20,654 nt of DNA from an uncultured Collinsella sp. GTDB lineage: Bacteria > Actinomycetota > Coriobacteriia > Coriobacteriales > Coriobacteriaceae. Positions 1-5,692 of this stretch are shown here, in pieces. A program made the position numbers and the translations under genes. The notes under the pieces were generated by a model. The model saw only the letters and a program-made list of their open reading frames with translations. It did not search any database and was not told where the DNA came from. The DNA lies in the NCBI GenBank assembly GCA_958437495.1, contig CAUBOH010000027.1:1-20654 (forward strand), written 5' to 3'. Position 1 is the stretch's first letter; every line of letters begins with the position of its first letter.

Positions 1-110
1 GGTACGGCGAGGTGCTGATTCCCGTGATCGAGCAGGTTGTGCTCGATCTTCCCGACACAGGAACAATTTCCGTCCACGTTATGGACGGCTTGATCGATAT
101 GGACAAGTAG
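1..110 (+). CDS. rimM: RimM, ribosome maturation factor (3' end only)
   Basis: Only the last 35 codons are present, read in the frame that starts at base 3 and ends with TAG at 108-110. The tail reads YGEVLIPVIEQVVLDLP, then a short strand and VMDGLIDMDK. This matches the C-terminal PRC-barrel of RimM, where a 'VLIPAV..FV..VDL' strand is followed by '..GL'. RimM binds ribosomal protein S19 and helps 30S head maturation. The stop lies 10 bases before trmD, and rimM-trmD is a very widespread pair, so context supports the call. The N-terminal domain lies outside the window and could not be checked. Confidence 0.82.
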   Translation, partial: YGEVLIPVIEQVVLDLPDTGTISVHVMDGLIDMDK

Positions 111-120
111 GGAGGTCAAC

Positions 121-879
121 ATGCTAATCGAGACCCTTTCGGTCTTTCCCGAGATGTTTGAGCCCGTTATGTCCACGTCGATCTTGGGCCGAGCCCGCAA
201 GGCCGGCCTTTTTGATTTTAAGGCGTATAACCTGCGCGACTGGACGCACGACCGCCATCGCACCGTCGATGACGAGCCGTACGGCGGCGGGCAGGGCATG
301 CTCATGAAGGTCGAGCCTATTGCCGAGGCCATCGAGGCCATTAGCTCCGAGGGTCCCAAGCCCACCGTGGTGTTTTTTACCCCCTGCGGCGAGCCCTTTA
401 CGCAGCATGTGGCCGAGCGCCTGCTCAAAAGCGAACGTCTGCTGTTTGTGTGCAGCCGCTACGAAGGCGTCGATGAGCGCGCGTATGCGTATGCCGACGA
501 GCGTCTGTCGATCGGCGACTACGTGCTTACAGGTGGCGAGCTACCCGCCATGGTCGTTGCCGATGCCGTCGTGCGCCTCATTCCCGGCGCCCTGGGCGAC
601 GAGATGAGTAACGTGGACGAGTCGTTCTCGACCGCCGAGGACGGAGGCCTGCTCGAGTACGCGCAGTACACCCGACCCGCCGAGTTCAATGGCCAAGGTG
701 TGCCTCCGGTGCTCGTGAGCGGCGATCACGCTAAGGTCGATGCCTGGCGTCGCAAGAATGCCATCGAGCGCACCTGTCGCTGGCGCCCCGATCTGATCGA
801 GACGGCGCGCCTTACGCCCCGGGAGCGCGCGTACGCGCAGGAGATTCTGGACGCTTCCTATTCGCAGAGCGAGGAGTGA
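121..879 (+). CDS. trmD: tRNA (guanine-N1-)-methyltransferase TrmD
   Basis: Makes m1G37 in tRNAs with G36, using S-adenosylmethionine, which prevents +1 frameshifting. The protein has 252 residues, normal for the family. The trefoil-knot SPOUT signatures are clear: YGGGQGM at 54-60, CSRYEGVDER at 111-120 and SIGDYVLTGGEL at 130-141, then R152 in VVRLIPG and YTRP near 182-185. The ATG is preceded by GGGAGG at 110-115, six bases upstream. The residue aligned with the E. coli catalytic Asp169 is a glutamate (E167, GAG at 619-621), and a short insertion (STAEDG) follows it. The stop TGA at 877-879 sits just before lepB, so the two are probably co-translated. Confidence 0.97.
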   Translation: MLIETLSVFPEMFEPVMSTSILGRARKAGLFDFKAYNLRDWTHDRHRTVDDEPYGGGQGMLMKVEPIAEAIEAISSEGPKPTVVFFTPCGEPFTQHVAERLLKSERLLFVCSRYEGVDERAYAYADERLSIGDYVLTGGELPAMVVADAVVRLIPGALGDEMSNVDESFSTAEDGGLLEYAQYTRPAEFNGQGVPPVLVSGDHAKVDAWRRKNAIERTCRWRPDLIETARLTPRERAYAQEILDASYSQSEE

Positions 880-881
880 GA

Positions 882-1445
882 ATGGTTCCATCGCAGCATT
901 CTGCCCTGAGGGGCGCCTTTGAGTGGATTGCGGTCGTCGTAATCGCGCTCGCCGCCACCTTCTTGATTCGCTCGTTTGTGATCGAACCCTTTGTGGTGCC
1001 CACCGGCTCCATGGAGTCCACGATCGAGATCGGCGACCAGATCCTGGCGCAAAAGGTAAGCCTCGAGCTCGGCCAGCCCGTCACCCAGGGCGATATCGTG
1101 GTGTTCCACAACCCCGATGGCACCTCCGAGCATGATGTGCTGGTGAAGCGCGTCATTGCCACGGCCGGCCAGACCGTTGACCTGCAGGACGGCAAGGTCG
1201 TCGTTGACGGCCAGGTGCTCGACGAGGACTATACGACCGGCATGAGCTGGCCGCTTTCGGTCCAGGCGCCCGCCGCCCAGGTGAGCTATCCCTACACCGT
1301 CCCCGACGGGTGCGTGTGGGTGATGGGCGACAACCGCGAGAACTCAGCCGACTCACGCTACTTTGGCCCGGTCGACCGTTCGGACCTGATCGCCGTGGCG
1401 CTCGTGCGTTACTGGCCGCTCAACCGTCTGGGCGCTATCGACTAA
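882..1445 (+). CDS. lepB: Signal peptidase I
   Basis: Cleaves signal peptides from proteins exported across the cytoplasmic membrane. The 187-residue protein has one N-terminal membrane segment (about 15-33) and then an outward-facing catalytic domain. The catalytic serine is S43 in VPTGSMEST, the general-base lysine is K89 in LVKRVI, and the conserved box E appears as MGDNRENSADSRYFGPV. I chose ATG 882 over the in-frame GTG at 876 because GAGGAG at 871-876 is correctly spaced (5 bases) only for the ATG; the GTG would sit on that site and overlap the trmD stop. The short length is typical of Gram-positive SPase I rather than the E. coli form. Confidence 0.95.
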   Translation: MVPSQHSALRGAFEWIAVVVIALAATFLIRSFVIEPFVVPTGSMESTIEIGDQILAQKVSLELGQPVTQGDIVVFHNPDGTSEHDVLVKRVIATAGQTVDLQDGKVVVDGQVLDEDYTTGMSWPLSVQAPAAQVSYPYTVPDGCVWVMGDNRENSADSRYFGPVDRSDLIAVALVRYWPLNRLGAID

Positions 1446-1452
1446 AAACCGC

Positions 1453-1458
1453 TATAGT
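1453..1458 (+). promoter_or_regulatory. Weak candidate -10 element before glyQ
   Basis: TATAGT lies in the only non-coding gap (1446-1504) between lepB and glyQ and is followed by a tandem AGTAC-AGTAC (1457-1461 and 1462-1466 give or take a base). No good -35 is visible at 16-18 bases upstream, which falls inside lepB, so this is a suggestion only. The gap is too short for a glycine T-box leader, which many Firmicutes use for glyQS. Confidence 0.28.
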
Positions 1459-1504
1459 ACAGTACCTAACCGTGTAATCGTTTCGACGAGGGGATATTAG
1501 AGGC

Positions 1505-2416
1505 ATGAACGCTTCATCGCTTTCCTTCCAAGACATCATCCTGCGCCTCCAGCAGTACTGGGGCGAGCAGGGCTGCGTCATTATGCAGCCCTATGACTCC
1601 GAGGTCGGTGCCGGTACCTTCCATACCGCGACCACGCTGCGCTCGCTCGGTCCCTCCGAGTGGCGCACCTGCTATGCGCAGCCTTGCCGCCGTCCCGCTG
1701 ACGGCCGCTACGGCGAGAACCCCAACCGCATGCAGCACTACTATCAGTTCCAGGTGCTCATCAAGCCCTCTCCGGTCAACGCCCAGGAGCTCTACCTGGG
1801 TTCGCTGGCTGCCATTGGCCTGGACCCCAACGACCATGACGTCCGCTTTGTCGAGGACGACTGGGAGAGCCCGACGCTCGGCGCCTGGGGCCTTGGCTGG
1901 GAGGTCTGGCTCAACGGCATGGAGGTTACGCAGTTCACGTACTTCCAGCAGGTGGGCGGTATCGAGGTCGACCCCGTGCCCGTCGAGATCACCTATGGCC
2001 TGGAGCGTATCGCCATGTACGCCCAGGGCGTCAACTCCGTTTATGACCTGGTGTGGAGCTATCTGCCCGACGGAACGCCCATGACCTACGGCGACGTGTT
2101 CTTGGAGAACGAGCGTGAGTTTAGCGCCTACAACTTTGAGGTCGCCAACGTCGAGATGATGCGTCAGAAGTTTGACGACTACGAGGCCGAGTGCCACTCC
2201 TGCCTGGAGCGCAAACTTCCGCTGCCGGCGTACGACTGCGTCATGAAGTGCAGTCACGCCTTCAACCTGCTCGATGCCCGCGGCGCCCTGTCCGCGGTCG
2301 AGCGTGCCAACTACATCCTGCGCGTCCGCGCCGTCGCCAAGGCGTGCTGCGAGGCCTACATGGCCGAGGTCGCCGGAGTCAACGAGAATGCCGATCAGGA
2401 AGGCGAGGTGGCGTAA
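1505..2416 (+). CDS. glyQ: Glycyl-tRNA synthetase alpha subunit
   Basis: Catalytic-core subunit of the heterotetrameric (alpha2beta2) bacterial glycyl-tRNA synthetase; it makes glycyl-adenylate and charges tRNA-Gly in the cytoplasm together with GlyS. The 303-residue protein begins with the family hallmark LQQYWGEQGCVIMQPYDSEVG (residues about 15-35, shown in part) and the run AGTFHTATTLRSLGP. It also has RPADGRYGENPNRMQHYYQFQ and GGIEVDPVPVEITYGLERI, all strongly conserved class II features. The ATG follows a GAGG/AGAGG purine stretch at 1488-1504. glyS starts three bases after the stop, so production of the two subunits is coupled. Confidence 0.97.
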   Translation: MNASSLSFQDIILRLQQYWGEQGCVIMQPYDSEVGAGTFHTATTLRSLGPSEWRTCYAQPCRRPADGRYGENPNRMQHYYQFQVLIKPSPVNAQELYLGSLAAIGLDPNDHDVRFVEDDWESPTLGAWGLGWEVWLNGMEVTQFTYFQQVGGIEVDPVPVEITYGLERIAMYAQGVNSVYDLVWSYLPDGTPMTYGDVFLENEREFSAYNFEVANVEMMRQKFDDYEAECHSCLERKLPLPAYDCVMKCSHAFNLLDARGALSAVERANYILRVRAVAKACCEAYMAEVAGVNENADQEGEVA

Positions 2417-2419
2417 GCC

Positions 2420-4516
2420 ATGGCAGACGCTAAGGATTTCCTGTTTGAGATCGGTACGGAGGAGATGCCCTCCGCGCCGCTGAACAATGCCGTCAAGCAG
2501 CTCGGCACCATGATTGCCAAGGGTTTGGACGATGCCGGCCTGGCCCACGGCGAGGTCCGTGTGATCTCGAGCCCGCGTCGCCTGGCTGCACTCGTGGCCA
2601 ATGTCGCCACTGCGACCGACGAGGTCCACGAGGTTAAGCGCGGCCCCGCGGCAAACATCGCGTTCGACGCTGACGGTAACGCCACTAAGGCCGCCCAGGG
2701 CTTTGCCCGCAAGTGCGGTGTGGCTGCCGAGGATCTGATCCGTCGCGAGGACACCGATGGCCGCGAGTATGTCTTTGCCGAGAAGAATATCCCTTCCGCA
2801 CCGGCTACGCCGATTCTGACCGCTCTGTGCGAGAAGACCATCGCCGGCCTGCAGTGGCCCAACTACCGCTCTCAGCGTTGGGGCCACGAGCATGCGACCT
2901 TTGTTCGTCCGGTCCGTTGGATCTGCTGCCTTCTGGGCGAGGACGTTGTGCCCGTGTCGTTTGCTGACGTGACGAGTGGCAACACCACTCGCGGTCATCG
3001 CGTGCTTGGCCCCGGTGACCATGTGGTCGCCAGCCCCGCTGTTTACGAGCAGGTTCTCGAGGACGCCGGCGTGCTTTCTGCCGAGCGCCGTCGCGAGGCC
3101 ATCCTTGCCGGTATCGCCGAGGTTGAGGCTGCGCGCCCCGGCTGCCACGTCGATACGCCCAAGAAGGTCTTTGAGGAAGTCATCAACCTCTGCGAGTGGC
3201 CGACGGTGCTCGTCGGTACCTTCGATGAGGAGTTCCTCAAGGTCCCGCACGAGATCATCTGCGAGTCCATGCTCACCAATCAGCGCTACTTCCCGATCTA
3301 TGACGGCGAGGGCAAGCTGACGCGTGAGTTCGTGGTCGTCTCTAACAGCAAGTCCGAGAATGCCGAGCGCGTGATCGACGGCAACGAGCGCGTCGTGCGT
3401 GCCCGTCTGGACGACGCCAAGTTCTTCTACGAGGAGGACCTGAAGATCTCCCTCGACGAGTTCCGTGAGCGCCTGGCCAAGGTCGCTTTCCAGGAGAAGC
3501 TCGGTAGTGTGCTTGCCAAGTCCGAGCGTATTGAGCAGCTCGCGCTTGCGATTGCCCGTGAGGCACACCTGGGTGCTCACCTGGCAGCCGACGCCGGCCG
3601 TGCTGCGCATCTGTGCAAGGCCGACCTGGTTTCTAACGCCGTCGTCGAGTTCACGAGCCAGCAGGGCGTGATGGGCGGTTATTACGCGACCGCGATGGGG
3701 GAGAACGACGAGGTCGCCCATGCCATCCGCGATCACTATCGTCCCCGCTTTGCAGGCGATGATCTGCCCGAGGGCACCGCTGGCTGCATCGTGGCCTGCG
3801 CCGACAAGCTCGATACCATCGCCGGTATCTTTGCCATCGGCGAGCCCCCGACCGGCTCCTCCGACCCGTACGCGCTGCGTCGTGCCGCCATCGGCATCAT
3901 CAACATCCTGCGCGATCGCCTGCCGATTGACCCCACGTCGCTTATCGACTTTGCCCTTGAGCTCTATAGCGAGCAGGGCATCGAGTTCGACGCCGCCGAG
4001 GTCGCCCAGCAGGTTCGCGACTTCTTCCACGGCCGTCTGGTGAGCATGGCCCGCGACGAGAAGATTCCGGCCGATACCGTTGCCGCCGTCTCCGCGGTGC
4101 ACATCATCGCCCCGTCGGTCTTCTTCGCCCGCTGCGCCGCCCTCGACGAGGCCCGCAAGAACGATGCCGAGACCTTTGACAACCTGGCTACCGCCTATGC
4201 CCGCGCCGCGCATATTTCCAAGCCCGAGCTGGGCGCGGAGTACGACCGCAGCCTGATGGGCGAGGCCGAGCTCGCGCTCGCCGATGCCTCCGAGGCTGCC
4301 CAGACCGCTGTTGATGCCGCCCTTGCTGCCGAGGATTACCCCGCCGCATTTGCCGCGCTTGCCGCTCTGCGCGCACCCATCGACCGCTTCTTCGACGAGG
4401 TTATGGTCATGGACAAGGACGAACAGCTTCGCGATAATCGCCTTAAGCTGCTCAACCGCTTCGAGGCCGTTTTCTCCGGCATCGCCAACATCGGTGAGCT
4501 TGCCCGCAAAAAGTAA
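2420..4516 (+). CDS. glyS: Glycyl-tRNA synthetase beta subunit
   Basis: tRNA-binding partner of GlyQ in the alpha2beta2 enzyme. The 698-residue length is normal. The N-terminus FLFEIGTEEMPSAPL is the family signature (about 8-22). The middle contains the conserved VRPVRWICCLLGEDVVP and ESMLTNQRYFPIYD segments and an HD-like helical part, and the C-terminal 100 residues or so form the DALR-type anticodon-binding bundle, with FDEVMVMDKDEQLRDNRLKLL. The ATG at 2420 is served by GAGGTGG at about 2405-2411, which lies inside the end of glyQ. Codons are strongly biased to C/G endings, as expected for a highly expressed translation gene. Confidence 0.97.
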   Translation: MADAKDFLFEIGTEEMPSAPLNNAVKQLGTMIAKGLDDAGLAHGEVRVISSPRRLAALVANVATATDEVHEVKRGPAANIAFDADGNATKAAQGFARKCGVAAEDLIRREDTDGREYVFAEKNIPSAPATPILTALCEKTIAGLQWPNYRSQRWGHEHATFVRPVRWICCLLGEDVVPVSFADVTSGNTTRGHRVLGPGDHVVASPAVYEQVLEDAGVLSAERRREAILAGIAEVEAARPGCHVDTPKKVFEEVINLCEWPTVLVGTFDEEFLKVPHEIICESMLTNQRYFPIYDGEGKLTREFVVVSNSKSENAERVIDGNERVVRARLDDAKFFYEEDLKISLDEFRERLAKVAFQEKLGSVLAKSERIEQLALAIAREAHLGAHLAADAGRAAHLCKADLVSNAVVEFTSQQGVMGGYYATAMGENDEVAHAIRDHYRPRFAGDDLPEGTAGCIVACADKLDTIAGIFAIGEPPTGSSDPYALRRAAIGIINILRDRLPIDPTSLIDFALELYSEQGIEFDAAEVAQQVRDFFHGRLVSMARDEKIPADTVAAVSAVHIIAPSVFFARCAALDEARKNDAETFDNLATAYARAAHISKPELGAEYDRSLMGEAELALADASEAAQTAVDAALAAEDYPAAFAALAALRAPIDRFFDEVMVMDKDEQLRDNRLKLLNRFEAVFSGIANIGELARKK

Positions 4517-4523
4517 GCCAGCC

Positions 4524-4543
4524 TGCGCGTAAGCGCAAAAGGA
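4524..4543 (+). promoter_or_regulatory. GNRA-capped hairpin next to the ribosome site of the PPDK-regulator gene
   Basis: TGCGC (4524-4528), GTAA (4529-4532) and GCGCA (4533-4537) form a perfect 5-bp stem closed by a GNRA tetraloop. It ends three bases before the GGAG at 4541-4544 used by the next gene. A stem with the same two arms and another GNRA loop lies just upstream of the ppdK ribosome site. It has no U tract, so it is not an intrinsic terminator. A role in translation or mRNA stability is inferred. Confidence 0.4.
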
Positions 4544-4550
4544 GCCCCGC

Positions 4551-5426
4551 ATGGATTGCCCGGTCACCGCTCGTCCCACCGTTATCGTTATCTCCGACTC
4601 GCTCGGTGATACCGCTTGTGAGGTGGTGCTTGCGGCGTCCGGGCAATTTGATGAAGGGGCTTTTCGTGTTTTGCGCTTGCCTAAGGTGACCTCGGTGGAG
4701 CAGGTCAAGTCGTTTGTGGGACCGCGCGTCGATGCCGACCATCGCGATATCGCTGTGTTCCACACCATCGTCGACCCAGCGCTGCGCGCTCGCGTGCTCG
4801 ACTACCTGAGCATGCTGCATATCCGCTCGGTCGACTTGATCGGCCCGACACTCGCCGTGCTGTCGTCGCTCATCGGCGTTGCGCCCAAGGGCGTGGCTGG
4901 CGTGATTCACAAGACCGATGACCGGTATTTCCATCGCATCGAGGCCATGGAGTATTTTGTCGAGCACGATGACGGACGTGGTTGCGACGATCTGTCGGGT
5001 GCCGATATCGTGCTGTTGGGCGTATCGCGCACGTCCAAGACTCCCCTTTCGATGTATTTGGCCTATCAGGGCTACAAAGTCGCCAATGTCCCGTTGGCAC
5101 ATGGTATGGAGCCGCCGAAGTCGATTTACGAGGTCGACCCGATGCGGCTGTTCGGTCTGATTTCGACCGTTGACGTGATTTCCGAGATCCGTGATAGCCG
5201 CCTGGGGGATGATTACGCCCGTGCCGTTGCCGGCTCCTATGCCGAGCCCGAGAGCGTACGCGGCGAGCTCGAGGAGGCCCGCGCCCTTATGAAGCGCCTG
5301 GGCTGCTTTGTGGTACGCACCGACGGCAAGGCGATCGAGGAGAGCGCCTCCGAGATCATTGCTCACCTCGAAGAGATCCGAGAAGCCAGGGCCCGCCGTG
5401 CCGCCCTTCGCGCCCAACAAAGCTAG
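4551..5426 (+). CDS. PPDK regulatory protein (kinase/pyrophosphorylase, DUF299 family)
   Basis: Family members switch PPDK or PEP synthase off by ADP-dependent phosphorylation of a threonine next to the catalytic histidine, and on again by phosphate-dependent removal that releases pyrophosphate. The 291-residue protein has the family N-terminus VIVISDSLGDTACEVV (11-26), a DRYFHRIEAMEYFVEHDDG segment (124-142), the P-loop-like GVSRTSKTPLS (157-167) and IYEVDPMRLFGLI (192-204). ATG 4551 follows AAAAGGAG with good spacing. Its neighbour is ppdK, which makes PPDK the likely target rather than PEP synthase. From memory, Bacilli also keep a family member (yqfL) next to glyQS. The exact substrate is inferred from context. 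Confidence 0.93.
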   Translation: MDCPVTARPTVIVISDSLGDTACEVVLAASGQFDEGAFRVLRLPKVTSVEQVKSFVGPRVDADHRDIAVFHTIVDPALRARVLDYLSMLHIRSVDLIGPTLAVLSSLIGVAPKGVAGVIHKTDDRYFHRIEAMEYFVEHDDGRGCDDLSGADIVLLGVSRTSKTPLSMYLAYQGYKVANVPLAHGMEPPKSIYEVDPMRLFGLISTVDVISEIRDSRLGDDYARAVAGSYAEPESVRGELEEARALMKRLGCFVVRTDGKAIEESASEIIAHLEEIREARARRAALRAQQS

Positions 5427-5455
5427 CTCATTGGGGTAGCTAAAAATACCTGATA

Positions 5456-5475
5456 TTGGTAAAGCGATTTATCAA
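5456..5475. promoter_or_regulatory. 20-bp dyad with central CG, LacI-family operator type
   Basis: TTGGTAAAGCGATTTATCAA is an imperfect palindrome: eight of ten base pairs match, with the axis between C5465 and G5466. Mismatches are at G5459/T5472 and G5464/A5467. Even-length dyads with a central CG are the usual form of LacI/CcpA-family operators. It lies 30 bases after the regulator gene and about 220 bases before ppdK. Which protein binds, if any, cannot be read from this window. Confidence 0.45.
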
Positions 5476-5541
5476 ATTACTCGCATCTGACCTGCGCGTT
5501 TCTTGTAGTGGTATCTTCATAAGGTAACCACCTTTATCTAC

Positions 5542-5570
5542 CGTTTACCGCTCGTTTTAGCACGTTTACC
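5542..5570 (+). repeat. Two direct copies of CGTTTACC, 21 bp apart
   Basis: CGTTTACC occurs at 5542-5549 and again at 5563-5570, a start-to-start spacing of 21 bp, about two helical turns, so both would face the same side of the DNA. A partial reverse copy, GGTAAA followed by GCG, lies inside the upstream dyad at 5458-5466, and GGTAACC lies at 5523-5529. These may be sites for one DNA-binding protein controlling ppdK. No promoter hexamers are evident inside the repeats. Confidence 0.4.
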
Positions 5571-5603
5571 AAACCGCGCATCCTCTTCTCACGCCAGCAT
5601 GAA

Positions 5604-5643
5604 ACCCGCCGTATAGTTCCCTCACGGCCCGCATCCGGCGGGT
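5604..5643 (+). promoter_or_regulatory. Candidate ppdK -10 element framed by an 8-bp inverted repeat
   Basis: ACCCGCCG (5604-5611) and CGGCGGGT (5636-5643) are perfect reverse complements. Between them lies TATAGT (5612-5617), the best -10-like hexamer in the gap, directly after the left arm. No convincing -35 is seen 16-18 bases upstream. A competing local hairpin is also possible: GGCCCGC (5626-5632) with GCGGGTC (5638-5644). The dyad could be an operator over the promoter or, if transcription starts further upstream, an RNA stem. Confidence 0.35.
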
Positions 5644-5660
5644 CGATTCGTTACCACGGT

Positions 5661-5678
5661 CGTGCGCGAGAGCGCATG
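5661..5678 (+). promoter_or_regulatory. GNRA-capped hairpin next to the ppdK ribosome site
   Basis: TGCGC (5663-5667), GAGA (5668-5671) and GCGCA (5672-5676) form a perfect stem with a GNRA loop. It extends by a G-T and a C-G pair to 5661/5678. The ppdK Shine-Dalgarno GGAAGGGGA begins at 5678. The stem arms are identical to those before the partner regulator gene at 4524-4537. A regulatory role is inferred. Confidence 0.4.
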
Positions 5679-5692
5679 GAAGGGGAAGTATC

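Noticed and set aside
1446..1504. A glycine T-box or riboswitch before glyQ
   Set aside because: The gap is only 59 bases and holds no T-box sequence or stem array.
1514..4768. A 1084-codon open frame on the - strand antisense to glyQ, glyS and the start of the regulator gene
   Set aside because: It mirrors strongly biased C/G-ending codons of highly expressed genes, which removes stop codons from one antisense frame. The translation is leucine-, valine- and glycine-rich without any recognisable domain, and the sense genes are certain.
5421..5445. Terminator after the PPDK-regulator gene (TAGCT...AGCTA)
   Set aside because: The 5-bp AT-containing stem is followed by As, not Ts, on the + strand, so it does not have terminator form.
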